The position numbers were made by a program, and so were the translations under genes. Below are positions 9,134 to 19,687 of a DNA stretch of 64,000 bases, piece by piece. The DNA lies in contig OOIN01000017.1 of the NCBI GenBank assembly GCA_900323505.1, forward strand, positions 434,001 through 498,000, in the 5' to 3' direction. The DNA comes from Ustilago trichophora. Its lineage: Eukaryota > Basidiomycota > Ustilaginomycetes > Ustilaginales > Ustilaginaceae. The notes under the pieces are model-generated. The model saw only the letters and a program-made list of their open reading frames with translations, was not told the origin of the DNA and did no database searches. The stretch's first letter is position 1. Each line of letters opens with the position of its first letter.

Positions 9134-10126
9134 CTACAGACGGGGCTGGAACTGAATACTCTGACCGCCGTCAACGACGATTCCGGTACCGGTGCAGTGA
9201 GCGCCGGCACGCGAGGCGAAGAACATGGCGACACCGCCAATGTCCTCTGGAGTACCAACACGGCCAGTGGGCTGAATGCCCTCGAGCAGGTCGCGGTTCT
9301 CCTCGAGACCGTAGGCGGTCATGCGGGAGGGGAAGACACCGGGGCAGATGGCGTTGACCATGATGAATCGTTCTGCGAGCGAGTTGGCGAGTACCTTGGT
9401 GAGGTGGAGCGAGGCTGCTTTTGATGGTTGGTCTGTCAAGAGCAATATGTATATACACGAAGAGGGAAGAAGACGAAGAAAGGGGTCAGTACGGCTCGCT
9501 CGAAAGACAACTAAGAGAGTGGAATAGAATGGGGAGCAGAACTTACAAGAGTAGGTGCCGTTTCCTGGAGCAGAGAGACCACCCTCAGCAAGAGGGACGA
9601 TGGCAGCGGTAGAAGCAATGTTGAGAACGGTAGCGTGCTCGGTGTTGCTCTTTCCCTTCTCGAGCAGAGGCAGAAGGGCGACAGTGAGGTAGAACTGGCT
9701 CTTGACGTTGAGGTCAAAGACCTTGTCCCAACCTTTCTGCTCAGGGAAGTCGACCATGGGAGCGCCCCAAGTGAGACCAGAATTGTTGACGAGAATGTCG
9801 AGTCTGGATTCGGCCTTCTTGACCTGCTCTGCGAGAGCGTCGCAACCGGCCTTGCTACCAACATCAGCCTGAAGAGCGACGCAAAGGCCCTTCTTTCCCT
9901 CAGGATCGCTGGGGTGGAGCTTGGAGAGCTGAGCGGCAACCTTTTCGAGGTCGGCGAGCTTTCGGCTGGCAATGTAGACCTTGGCACCGTTGCGAATGTA
10001 GGTGGCTGCGATCATCTTGCCGATACCGGTGCCACCGCCGGTGACGAGGGCGATCTTGCCATCGAGCGAAAAGAGGCGGTTGGCGCCGAGCTCGGGCATG
10101 ACTTCGGGGGCTGCGTCCTTGGGCAT
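9134..10126 (-). CDS. Short-chain dehydrogenase/reductase, two exons
   Basis: Exons 10126-9547 and 9432-9134 give 292 residues. The ATG at 10126 starts MPKDAAPEVMPEL; more upstream ATGs lack family similarity. Rossmann dinucleotide motif TGGGTGIG lies near residue 30. NNSG (variant of NNAG) is about 110 residues in, followed by NIAST with the catalytic Ser. After splicing, YQPSK supplies the catalytic Tyr and Lys. The C-terminus ends in a typical classical-SDR segment, TGTGIVVDGGQSI. The 114-bp intron (9433-9546, GTAAGT...CAG) splits the catalytic Tyr codon and, unspliced, leaves the frame open. The likely reaction is NAD(P)H-dependent carbonyl reduction or alcohol oxidation; substrate unknown. 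Resemblance to RhlG or 3-oxoacyl reductase-like fungal SDRs is general only. Confidence 0.88.
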   Translation of the reverse strand: MPKDAAPEVMPELGANRLFSLDGKIALVTGGGTGIGKMIAATYIRNGAKVYIASRKLADLEKVAAQLSKLHPSDPEGKKGLCVALQADVGSKAGCDALAEQVKKAESRLDILVNNSGLTWGAPMVDFPEQKGWDKVFDLNVKSQFYLTVALLPLLEKGKSNTEHATVLNIASTAAIVPLAEGGLSAPGNGTYSCKFCSPFYSTLLVVFRASRTDPFLRLLPSSCIYILLLTDQPSKAASLHLTKVLANSLAERFIMVNAICPGVFPSRMTAYGLEENRDLLEGIQPTGRVGTPEDIGGVAMFFASRAGAHCTGTGIVVDGGQSIQFQPRL

Positions 10127-10721
10127 TTTGATGTGTGTGCAGGGTTTAGGAGAGGTGGATGAGGGTTGAGAAGATAGAATGCGGGGAGGAAGGGTTGGCA
10201 AGTTCGGTAGGAATTTCTAGTAGTCCGGTGGCACGGAGCACAAGAACCGTATGCCCCGCAGAAGTTGAACTCGCGAGCAACACAGCAGCAGCAGCGTTGG
10301 ACAAGGTTCGCAACCAAAGGCTCGCTTTCTCGCTCGGTCTGCATTTTGGATGAGTAGCCGGTGTTGCCTCGTACACTGCCGGTATGCAGTCGACCGGCCA
10401 CGCCGGCAACAAAAGCAGAGAGGCACGACAAACCTTAAAAGTGTGAGAGCCACTTCTTTCTAACACGGAAATGGAGATTCAATTCGGGCGAGATGGTTGT
10501 CAAGAAGTGGAATTGGTCGGGCTGCACGGTCCAACTCTACTGTACTCCACACTCTCTGCTGTGTTCAGTGACACTCGGTTGGCCACGATGACAGAAAACT
10601 TGACACTCCGCTGCACACCTAGACGCACACGATCAGCTGCTGACAGCAATTGCTTTCAACCGCATACTGCAGCTAGCCATTCTCCCTCCTCTACACCATC
10701 ATCATATCCCTTTTTTGCAAC
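10127..10721. other. Divergent promoter region of the dehydrogenase and twinfilin
   Basis: 595 bp between two divergent ATGs. It contains one TACTGTAC motif (10538-10545) and a CT-rich leader before the twinfilin start. No gene is supported. Confidence 0.5.
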
Positions 10722-12716
10722 ATGTCAAACATCCCGATCGCAGACGATCTGGCCAAAACGTTCCGGGAGGCCGACCAGTCGATCCGAGCCATCCTTGTCC
10801 AGAACGATGGAGGATTCCTCAAGCTCGTCGATTCTACTCCTCCATCCAGCGATGATGTGAGCGACAAGGATGACTTTCTTCCGATCCTTAGCAAGCTTTT
10901 TGCAAATGATCCTCAGCGCAGCGGTTATGCTCTGTACCGTCTCGACAGCCAATCCGCATCAGGAGAATGGGAATGGCTATGCTGCTCGTACCAGCCTGAC
11001 GGTGCCAAGATTAAGGAGAAGATGCAGTATGCCATCACACGATCCTCGCTCATGGCAGGTCTCACGGAGCGCAACTTTTTGGAGACCATCTTTGGTGCCA
11101 CCCCGAAGGACTTTTTGTGGCCTACCAAGCTGCGTAACAGCCGAAAGCACGACTATCAGAATCCCCAACTCAAAACCGCCGGTCTGGCTGCATCCGATGC
11201 GGCAGGTACAGGTGTTGGAGGCGCACGAAGGAATTTCGGCTCGGTCAGCAAGGCCAACAACTTGAGGTCGGCGGAGAACACCGGCACCGGATCTAGCTCA
11301 AGCAGCGCTCCCAACCTCGCTGCTACTTCGGGCGTGTCTGGGGTTAGCAGTGCCGGTAGCGCCACGCCAGAACGCCCTCAGCCTGTCCCTGAAGCACAAC
11401 AGCCCACTTTGACTTCTCCACCTGCACCTAAGCGATACAACTCGCACGAGTTTACCTCTGCTTTCAAGAGCCCTTCACCTCCCGCTTCTGAGGAGCCTGT
11501 GGAGGAAGTTGCGGTCAAGGAGGAGCAGATCGTCAGCGAGGAGAAGTCAACGTCGGTATCCGACAACGCCAAGCAATTCGCTTCGGAAACAAAAGCACCC
11601 GAAGAACCCACTACACCGGCTGTGGTCGTTGGGCAGAAGGACAATCTCTCGCAGCCCACCATTCCATCCAACTCGACCCTCGCGGCAGCTGCTGGTGTTG
11701 CATCGGCTACAGATGCCAACGAGTCGGAAGCAAAAGTGACATCAGCTGAGCAAGAATTCGCCGAGACAAAAGCACCTCAGGAGCCATCCACACCCTCAGC
11801 CCGGTCATCGGCACCCCTGTCGCAGCCTACCTTGCCAACATCGCTCGACCAGGCTAGTCTTGGCGAAAAAGCATCTGAGATGCCTCGAGAAAAGAGTTCC
11901 ATCTCCATCGGTTCCGGCACCGGACCATCCACAAGCGGTCTCACCCAACGCGAGGAGGAGCTGGCCGAGTTGCGCAGACTGCAAGCCACTGAGCGTGCCG
12001 GTAGCGGCAGCAACGGTGGCAGTGCAGGCAATGGTGCAGGCGGTCCAGCGCTTGGATTCAAGTGGGGCGATGGAGTGCAAGAGGCCATCCAAGGGCTTGC
12101 ATCCACTGCTTCTGGCACTTCAGAATGGAACCTGGTGGTGCTGGCCATTGATCTGCGTAGCGAGACGGTGGAATTGGAGTCGCCACCTCGATTTGTGCCC
12201 CCCGCAGATCTGCCCTCGACGCTGAGCGCCAACGATCCACGCATCGCCTTCTACCGATTGGACAATGTATCGATGCAAACGTCGGGTGAGAGCGTGGTTG
12301 CCATGCTCTACTGCTGTCCCGCCTCGAGCGGTGTCAAAGCAAGAATGATCTACTCGAGTAACGTGTTGATCATCATGAACCACGTCAAGGGCTTTTCGGG
12401 TATGCGCGTTGTTAAGAAGGTATGTTGCCGCCCCGGACCCCCATCCCCCTCATTTCTCATATTTTGAGCTCGTAGAGACGGCTTGCTGACCATGTTGCTT
12501 CTTCTGGTACTTTGACGCGCCGTGCAGCTCGAGGCTTCGGACAGGGATGACCTGACTCATGCCTACGTTTCAGGCGAGATCGAAGAGGTACTGGCCCAAG
12601 AGAGGCACAAGTTTGCCGGTACTGGTATTGACAGCGAGGCACCACAGACTATCACCAAGACTGAAGGTGCCGGTTTCTCGAGGCCTCGCAAAGCTGGTGC
12701 TTCGAGCCGACACTGA
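10722..12716 (+). CDS. twf1: Twinfilin (two ADF-homology domains) with a long linker, two exons
   Basis: Exons 10722-12419 and 12528-12716 (108-bp intron, GTATGT...CAG) give 628 residues. ADF-homology domain 1 spans about residues 1-145 (WLCCSYQPDGAKIKEKMQYA). ADF-homology domain 2 spans about 445-600 (WNLVVLAIDLRSETVEL, GVKARMIYSSN); its last helix, DDLTHAYVSGEIEEVL, is in exon 2. Two such domains define twinfilin, which sequesters ADP-actin monomers, caps barbed ends and helps filament disassembly at actin patches. Usual twinfilins are about 330-350 residues; here an approximately 300-residue Ser/Thr/Ala/Pro/Glu-rich linker is inserted. The linker contains a near-duplicated ETKAPxEPxTP...SQPT(I/L)P module about 59 residues apart. 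Confidence 0.85.
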
Positions 12717-13173
12717 AGCGTGTGCAATCCTCATACGTTGTAAGCTCTTGGCGCAACGAAAAATAAAAAGTAGCTCTCTTAATGAACAAGTGTTTGTGGG
12801 TTTTGTAGAAAGTGTCAGAACGAATGACAGTGTGCACGGAAGACAAGGAGCGAGACCCTGAGGCTAAATTTGTCGGAAAAAGGCTCTCTTTGGTCTTCCT
12901 TTTTTTTCGGGCCGCGATGCGGTCTGCAAAGTGAATCTGCATCCCAATGCACGTTTGGCAGAATCTAGACCGTTGGAAAGGCGGGGCCACACGCGCCCAG
13001 TCAACAAACAATACTGTACTGTACTTCTCTCGCTTTTTGCTATTCCGGTGCCGACATCTTCATCCGTATCATTATCACTATCCACCGATCCTACATCCAT
13101 CAACACCTTTGCTCACATCTGGTATTTCATTTTCCGTTGTTGAAATTGGCCTCAATAGGGCTCGACAGGCACC
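12717..13173. other. Intergenic region upstream of the DUF2985 gene
   Basis: About 460 bp holding the end of the twinfilin transcript and the promoter of the next gene. It contains the tandem motif TACTGTACTGTAC at 13012-13024, about 150 bp upstream of the next ATG. Confidence 0.5.
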
Positions 13174-15270
13174 ATGCCACACCGACACCATCGACACAGA
13201 ACGATGCGATTGCGCAAGCATCGACATACAAAATCTCCCACTACTCCCCCCTCTTTACACCCCACCTCTGTCCCCTTACGGACCCTTCATCCACACCAAG
13301 GCTCAGCATCCGACTCGGAATCGTCAACCCATAAGCAATCTGACTCTGAACCTACCGCCGCCGCATCTTCTTCAGTTGACCCCGAACAGACCCTCGAAGA
13401 GCGCCACCGTCAAGCGGAAGATGCTAGGAAGCTGACCAAGGCCCGACTGTTTCTCAATTCCGAGGTGCGACATGCTTCGATCGATGCCAACTCCCTGCAG
13501 CCAACTGATTCGGTAATCCCGCCACATGTTGGAAGTGTGACCAGCGAAACGGGATCCTATCTCGCTCGGCTTTCGGCTCAGGCTGAGCAAGCGAGTTCTT
13601 CCAAACGCAACAAGGATCAGAGGCGAGGACCGCAGAATGACGACAGTGATGACGACTCAATCTATGAAAGGCATCATCACAGGGTCAGACCTTGCGCGCA
13701 CGGCATTGTGAGACGGATGGCCGAGAAGCACCAGCGCAAGGTGGATAAGAGGGAGAAACGTAGACGCATCGAACGATTGCGAAGGATTGCAGCGCTCGAC
13801 CCGCTCAAAGAGGGCGAGCGCGAACGTGGCCAAGCAAAAGAAACCACCTTTATGGCGCTGATCCGAAAGTATGGAAGCATGGCACAGGAAGACGCTCATC
13901 GCACCAATAGCACCAACGCTTCACCGGTTACAGAAGATGTCCAGCCGACTACCACCGACACAACTCCAACCTCGGAAACATCTTCCCTGGATGAACATTC
14001 TGCCTACCTCGTAGATACACTAGATGTCGTAGATCCAGGCGTTTCTGCTGCGGGGCATCTGTCCAACATCGGAAATTCGCTCATCTTCCCCAACATCCCT
14101 GCGCTTTACGATCGACGGCCGGTCATCGACCTGCCCACCCAACAAGTCGACCCTAACGCCACCACGACTGAAGCTACGCTTCAGCTCGAAGAAGGCCTTC
14201 TTCCACCCACTTCTGATGCCGTCACTGCTCAAGACCAAGACGACCTGCATCTAGACGCATACGTCCACGAATTGCTCACCAAAAAGCAAAAGTTCAAACG
14301 CGCCATGCAGGGTATCTGGGCTTTCCTCAAGACGCCCATTGGTGTGATTGCTGGTATCTATGGATTCTTGGTCGTGTTTGGTGGTGCTGCGCTGGTGCTG
14401 TTCCTCGTGGGCGCAGTCGATGGAGGCAAGAACAAGGACTTTTGGGTTGAAGTGTTTTCTCAGTTTGAAAACGGACTGTTCACAATTCCCGGTGTGGGAC
14501 TCATCTATTGGAGAGTGAGAGATACGTGGAGGATGGCATGGATCGCATATTACCAGCATCTCACTTGGCGACTTCGCAAGAAGCAAGGCCTTCCGCGTCT
14601 TGCGGACAAGAACGACGTTCCGTCGCTTGCTGCTAAGCTCCACAAGAAGAAGAGGAAGGGTGCTTCTCAACTCGAACAAGACGACAACGACGACTCATCC
14701 TCTGACGAAGACGAGACCACGCCCGAACTGTCGTCGGAAGCAGTCCTGACCCCGCACCAAGCCCAACACATGCACACGTTACAAACAGCATTCGCCGAGT
14801 CTCAATCCTGGTATCGACCACACGAGACGTTTACTCATCACGCATTCTCGATCAGCTTCGCGCTCTGGATCACGATCTGCAACGATCTCAACTCGCTCTT
14901 CCAGTGCTTGTTGTGTGGATATATGTGGGGATACGCCACGCACTACCGCGACCGACCCGCTTGGAGCACTGGAACGTTCATGCCATGCTCGTTTTTGGCA
15001 GGTATCGGTGCGGCAGTGTTGATCTGGAAGGGCGGAGAGAGGAGTAAGAAGAAGAGAGAGGTGGAGGAGAAGCTGTTGGCTGCCTTTGCTAGGGATGTGG
15101 ATGCGCAGGTTGAGGCTATGCGGAGGGAGGCCAAACCACAAACCTCTGCGGGAGGGGTGAGTGGGGTGTTGGCGGCGGTGGACGAGAACACCGCTAGACA
15201 GGCAGAGAAGGTGCATGGTGAAGATTTGGACTTGTTGGCCAAGAAAATTGCCCAGGAGAAGGAAGCATAG
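13174..15270 (+). CDS. DUF2985 integral membrane protein
   Basis: 698 residues from the ATG at 13174 (context ACC ATG). The first 375 residues are polar and low in complexity: a His/Arg-rich start, acidic Ser-rich tracts, and a basic coiled region around HQRKVDKREKRRRIERLRR. A membrane segment (about 388-412, GVIAGIYGFLVVFGGAALVLF) is followed by FWVEVFSQFENGLFTIPGVG, typical of DUF2985 proteins. An acidic loop (about 500-525) leads to two further hydrophobic segments near 560-590 and 600-618. The C-terminal tail is charged and probably cytosolic. The family is a fungal membrane protein of unknown function, sometimes linked to PLAC8-like proteins. The membrane fold is visible; function is not. 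Confidence 0.75.
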   Translation: MPHRHHRHRTMRLRKHRHTKSPTTPPSLHPTSVPLRTLHPHQGSASDSESSTHKQSDSEPTAAASSSVDPEQTLEERHRQAEDARKLTKARLFLNSEVRHASIDANSLQPTDSVIPPHVGSVTSETGSYLARLSAQAEQASSSKRNKDQRRGPQNDDSDDDSIYERHHHRVRPCAHGIVRRMAEKHQRKVDKREKRRRIERLRRIAALDPLKEGERERGQAKETTFMALIRKYGSMAQEDAHRTNSTNASPVTEDVQPTTTDTTPTSETSSLDEHSAYLVDTLDVVDPGVSAAGHLSNIGNSLIFPNIPALYDRRPVIDLPTQQVDPNATTTEATLQLEEGLLPPTSDAVTAQDQDDLHLDAYVHELLTKKQKFKRAMQGIWAFLKTPIGVIAGIYGFLVVFGGAALVLFLVGAVDGGKNKDFWVEVFSQFENGLFTIPGVGLIYWRVRDTWRMAWIAYYQHLTWRLRKKQGLPRLADKNDVPSLAAKLHKKKRKGASQLEQDDNDDSSSDEDETTPELSSEAVLTPHQAQHMHTLQTAFAESQSWYRPHETFTHHAFSISFALWITICNDLNSLFQCLLCGYMWGYATHYRDRPAWSTGTFMPCSFLAGIGAAVLIWKGGERSKKKREVEEKLLAAFARDVDAQVEAMRREAKPQTSAGGVSGVLAAVDENTARQAEKVHGEDLDLLAKKIAQEKEA

Positions 15271-16429
15271 TTGCTGCCCTCATTCGAACAGCTTTAAATC
15301 AGGACTCTTTTGCTGTCACACACGGTAACTCGGACCGTTTTGGAAGGAATGGAGTGGGAAGAGAGTATTCTCTATTAACTTGCATCAAGCTTTGTGTGTG
15401 TGTGGAAGGACGATTGATGCATGCGGTAGATCTCTTAAACAGCCACGCGAGCAGAAGGTATGAATTTGGAGTTGCGGAGTGTAGAAATCACAACACACAG
15501 ACACCAACACAAACCTTGCGTGAGTTGTGAGTTTCGAGTGGAGATGTTGATTCCTTTCGCCGTTTGAATTCCACCCTCCTTTTTTGGACGCACAAACTTG
15601 CCTCACCGCATCAACCGCAGGAAGTAGTCAAAGTGCGGGACCGTATGTTTGGTTCAGTCCCGAAACGATTTCATGTCTCACAGAAAGAAAGGAGGAAAGT
15701 TGATATATCTCTAAAGCTCCTAGGTGTGGTAGTGTGTGGCGAAGCGGAAAATGGGCTGATTTCCACAATTGTCTATGTCTATGTCGAGTCTAGAAAGGCA
15801 CGTAACTTAGCACAAAAATCAAAAAGAAGGGGAAAAGGAAAGTGATGCACGTCGAAAAAAAAGTCCGACTGTACTGTACTGTACAGTATACAGCTCGGTT
15901 GCAAAAAAAGAGTAACAGCCCCTAATGCACGCGAGCAACACACACAGCAGCACACACGCACACACATTACCCCTGATCTGACCAACCCCTTCCTCTCCAA
16001 ATCACCTTTTCGCGACAAGGAGACAAAGAAGGTGGAAACGGTGTTCGTTGGGCCCTTTCATGCCTCGCCGGGAAAGGATCTTCTTGACGTGACACCACCG
16101 ACGCCGCCATTCCGGGTTCTTGACCTTGATACCCTTTCTTCCCCCTCCGATACCCTCCTTCCACCTTTCCTTTGCTTCGATTACCACTTTCTTATCACAT
16201 CCATCTTACGACTATCAATATTGGCACGATTAGCATCATTCTACGACTTTTGACGATGCTGTAGCTTCAACACCATCACTACCAGCATCAACAGCGCAAT
16301 CAAGAGCAGAACCCTAATAACAGCGACCATAACTAACAGCCAACAACCCGCCTGCACACCAGTCCAAGCACTGTACAACGGATTCATCACCCAGCGCAGC
16401 ATCGAAATCACTCGCATAGCCTCAGCACG
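15271..16429. other. 1.16-kb intergenic region
   Basis: Tail-to-head spacer with no supported gene. It contains the densest copy of the recurrent motif, GTACTGTACTGTACAGTATA at 15871-15890, a CA-rich stretch near 15935-15965 and a pyrimidine-rich leader (16130-16260) likely belonging to the downstream gene. Confidence 0.5.
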
Positions 16430-18091
16430 ATGGGCAACATCTCTTCGCGCCAAGCCACCAACCTCATCGACGGCTTTGTCCTCCGTCTAGCCCGAACCAT
16501 CGACTCGATCCTTCGCACGATCAACCGCAAACTATCCACCGTTTCCTCATTCTTCTTTTCCCGAGTCTTTGGCTACGACGTAGTATTCACCGATGACTCT
16601 GCACCATGTGTATCGCACGGAGGGACCTCTGGCGATGCAGCACAGGGTCTTATGTGTCAAGGAAACGTATGCATCGTTCCCGTGTCACGAATCCAGCAGC
16701 GACAGTTGGAGAAGAAGCGTCGTAGCGAACGACGCAAGCGAGCCGAGGCTGCCGCACTGGGAGAAGGGTTGTTGAGGAAGCATCATAGAGAGAAAGAGGG
16801 TGCTGGAGGCTTATATGCAAAGATGGGGAGTGTTCCTAGTAGCCCAGTGGCAGAAAAGGATAGGGATAGGGAGAGGGTTATGGAAAGTTTAGGGCCTGTA
16901 GCGAGAGCGCCGGCGCCAAGGCCGGTGGAGGAGAGGGAGACTGTGGGTGAAAGAGAGAGGGGAAAGTTGTGGGTGATGGGCAATGTTCAGCCTCGGAATG
17001 CGCCCGTAGCGCAGGTCCCGGTGCAGTACTCGCGAATGGTGGCGGCGGAGAGCGGTCCTTCTTCACCGGTGGGCGACAAGACAATCGACGAACGAGTATT
17101 GCAACGAATGCAAGAGCAAAGAGCATCTTCTTCTGCCACTGTTGCTGTCAAAACTCGTATTCAGCCACGCAAGTCCTCCAAACCGCCCCGTTTAGCTCTA
17201 TCAGAAAAGATCGAGCCGGTCGCCGAGAAGAACGAAATCTCTGCAGAAGGCAACTTTGCCGCCGTCCACTTGACCACCAGGAAAGACGCTCCTGTCCCCG
17301 TGCGAGCTTTGCACACCCCCAAAGCTATCCGCTTACCCCCCGGAGCTCTCTCCCTTGGCCCATCTTCTTGGGAACCATCCTTCCGCCATCCGTTCACCCT
17401 CGACCACGAACCCGTAACAGCTTTCACCAGCAAAGCCAAACAACAACTTCGCCAGCAGTATCGTCCCAGACTTTCGCTCGATACCCATCTCGAAACTTCG
17501 CCGCTCCCACACGCCGCAGCTGCATTCATCGCCTCCCCTCTCAGCCTCAGTGACGAGGGCGAAGGTGAAGACTCTTACGACTCTACCGCGATTCTGAATC
17601 TCGGCATGGGCATCTCTCGTCCGCCATCGACCGCATCAAACCATCGTGCGAGGACGCCAGGAATGGCGAGGAAGAGCATTGATGCGATCTCATTGCGCTC
17701 TGTCGATTCGTCTGCACACGGTGGCGGGGATAGAGTGATTGACGTCAAGACGTTGGCGAGCAAGGCGGTCAAGGAAGAAAAGGGTAGGAAAGTTTGGAAA
17801 GACGAGGTGAACAAGTTCGCCATGCAAAGATGTTTATTGCAACAACAGGGGGGTGCTTGTGATCCAGGGAGGAGGTTCAGTACGGCAACCTTGGCAGGGG
17901 CCGCGAGCGATAAAGCTCTGACGAGGGTGCGGACGCAAGAAGGTGAGCCATTGGCGCTGTTGGGTAACAATGCAGGAAATAAGGGAAGAAGAGGATCCAG
18001 TCCAGCCCTCAACTTGGGAATGGGCATGGTTAGTGGACGATCGACACCTGTGCTTAGGGCCGAATCACCGTTGCATACTGTTCTCCGCTAG
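16430..18091 (+). CDS. Unrecognised protein with predicted N-myristoylation signal, 553 residues
   Basis: The protein starts MGNISSRQ, which fits the N-myristoyltransferase consensus (Gly2, small residue at 6). It may therefore attach to membranes. Residues 10-50 form an amphipathic, hydrophobic helix-rich part (FVLRLARTIDSILRTINRKL, then FFFSRVFGYDV). Basic segments follow, near QLEKKRRSERRKRAEAAALG, and then long Ser/Pro/Ala-rich disorder. A repeated LNLGMGI/LNLGMGM segment occurs twice (near 385 and 525). No catalytic domain is recognisable. The long intact frame and good start context support a real gene. It could be a scaffold or signalling adaptor, which is inference only. Confidence 0.6.
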   Translation: MGNISSRQATNLIDGFVLRLARTIDSILRTINRKLSTVSSFFFSRVFGYDVVFTDDSAPCVSHGGTSGDAAQGLMCQGNVCIVPVSRIQQRQLEKKRRSERRKRAEAAALGEGLLRKHHREKEGAGGLYAKMGSVPSSPVAEKDRDRERVMESLGPVARAPAPRPVEERETVGERERGKLWVMGNVQPRNAPVAQVPVQYSRMVAAESGPSSPVGDKTIDERVLQRMQEQRASSSATVAVKTRIQPRKSSKPPRLALSEKIEPVAEKNEISAEGNFAAVHLTTRKDAPVPVRALHTPKAIRLPPGALSLGPSSWEPSFRHPFTLDHEPVTAFTSKAKQQLRQQYRPRLSLDTHLETSPLPHAAAAFIASPLSLSDEGEGEDSYDSTAILNLGMGISRPPSTASNHRARTPGMARKSIDAISLRSVDSSAHGGGDRVIDVKTLASKAVKEEKGRKVWKDEVNKFAMQRCLLQQQGGACDPGRRFSTATLAGAASDKALTRVRTQEGEPLALLGNNAGNKGRRGSSPALNLGMGMVSGRSTPVLRAESPLHTVLR

Positions 18092-18340
18092 CCGAACCCA
18101 CATCCACCTGTCAAACTCAGTCCCCACTCATATTCATACCCACCTCCATCGGCGCCACTGTGCGACGCTATACCCACTCAGTCTCACGCCGTATCAAAGG
18201 CGTCACTTTGTCATTGTTGTTTTGTGTCGATGGGATTGATCGGAAACGAGTCTATGCTTGAGAAAACATGCTTGCGAACGGACAAGTCTTAGTGCTACAG
18301 TGCTATTGAAATCTATCTACAATATAAGCCCTCCTCACAT

Positions 18341-19687
18341 CTAAGCGAAAAACATGGCGAGGGCGGGCAGAGCCACAGCTCCGGCAACAGCGATCAAACT
18401 AGCCTTGTGCTTGTTCGCCGGGCTGCTACTTCCACTTCCACCGCTGGTAGTAGACGTGCTGACGGTCTGACTGTTTGTACCCGAATTCAAACCGCTTGCG
18501 AGACTTGCGAATCCTACAGCGGCGCCTTGGTTCGAGTTTGTGGTGAAGACGCTGTACACGTTTTTGAGGAAAGCGTCTCCGACAATCCATTGCAGATCGG
18601 TCTGAATGCTGCTTCCCAACCCGAAGAATGCACCAAGACATTCGGATCCCGAACGGTCCAGCGTACCCGCGATGAAATCTTGATCCGGAATCGTGTACTG
18701 CTTGTTACCAAAAGTCAGCGTTGCGCCAACGCTCGATCGGCAAGGGAATGAGTAGTATCCATTACCCTGACTGCGAGAGTTGGGAATTTGAGAGTAAAGC
18801 TCTTGGATGACCGAGTCGGGTCCACCAATGAGAGTTGTACCCGTGTCAATGGCTGCTCGTGTCAAGCCGTTGAGGTTGACATTGGAGTTCTTGGTACCGG
18901 CAGCTCCCAGACGGACCATCCAGTATAGTTGCTCGATGAGAGGATTGTAGGAGATATCGCCTTGGTAGAGGGAGCTGTTGGTTCCGCCGAGGGTGAATGT
19001 TCCTCCTTGTTGGGTAGAGTCAGAGGATGTGAGGGAGGCTCGTTCGAGGTAAAATGAGAAAGTGTCGATGTTGGCAGCGACCCACAGTGGAGGTTCCCCG
19101 GATGAGGCGAGTTTTTGGAATCCCATACCCATGATTCCTTCCATTGAAGCGCTGGTTAGCCCACTAGAGACGCGGTTTGCTACGGCAAAGTGCAGATTCT
19201 GAACCGTCGTCCCCGCGAGAGAGAAGGTATCGGTTGCCTGGTATCCGGCTACCTCTCCGCTGCCATACTGAATATCAAACGGCGTGCTCTGGTTCTGGAA
19301 ACTGCTCGAACCCGAGGGAGAGTAGTATTGGGAGGAAATCCACAAGTCGGCAGACCCCGTGTCGAGAACCACTTGGTAAGTCTGAGATGGTGTGCCACCG
19401 GTGAGGGGTGCAACCCAGCTGCTGTCGTATTGGACGTTGGTGAGAGATGCGGAGCCGGCGCGACGGGATTTGGAGGTCGAAGGGAGGTTGTACTTGGATT
19501 GAAGGATGGATTTTTGGTCATAGGCCCAGGTGAGGAGGTCGTTTCCGGAGCGAGCGACAAGAGGGCCACGCTTGGTGATAGGTACGTGGACAGGGGTCGA
19601 ACGCGGCTCGTTGACGGTGGGGGCAGCGAGGGTGGTTGAGGCGACCAAGAGGCCCGACGAGACCAGGGTGGCGCTGCTGACCTTCAT
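18341..19687 (-). CDS. Pepsin-like aspartic protease, probably GPI-anchored
   Basis: 448 residues from the ATG at 19687. The signal peptide covers about residues 1-21. A propeptide carries a Kex2-type KR (39-40) and a second basic site SRR (74-76) just before the mature domain. Two catalytic aspartates are visible, DTGS (109-112) and DTGT (281-284). Conserved LWISSQ follows the first. The C-terminal part is Ser/Thr/Gly-rich, then a hydrophobic tail LIAVAGAVALPALAMFFA that fits a GPI-attachment signal as in yapsins. The enzyme should be secreted or displayed at the plasma membrane or wall and cleave proteins at acid pH. Substrate unknown. Single exon. Confidence 0.9.
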   Translation of the reverse strand: MKVSSATLVSSGLLVASTTLAAPTVNEPRSTPVHVPITKRGPLVARSGNDLLTWAYDQKSILQSKYNLPSTSKSRRAGSASLTNVQYDSSWVAPLTGGTPSQTYQVVLDTGSADLWISSQYYSPSGSSSFQNQSTPFDIQYGSGEVAGYQATDTFSLAGTTVQNLHFAVANRVSSGLTSASMEGIMGMGFQKLASSGEPPLWVAANIDTFSFYLERASLTSSDSTQQGGTFTLGGTNSSLYQGDISYNPLIEQLYWMVRLGAAGTKNSNVNLNGLTRAAIDTGTTLIGGPDSVIQELYSQIPNSRSQGNGYYSFPCRSSVGATLTFGNKQYTIPDQDFIAGTLDRSGSECLGAFFGLGSSIQTDLQWIVGDAFLKNVYSVFTTNSNQGAAVGFASLASGLNSGTNSQTVSTSTTSGGSGSSSPANKHKASLIAVAGAVALPALAMFFA

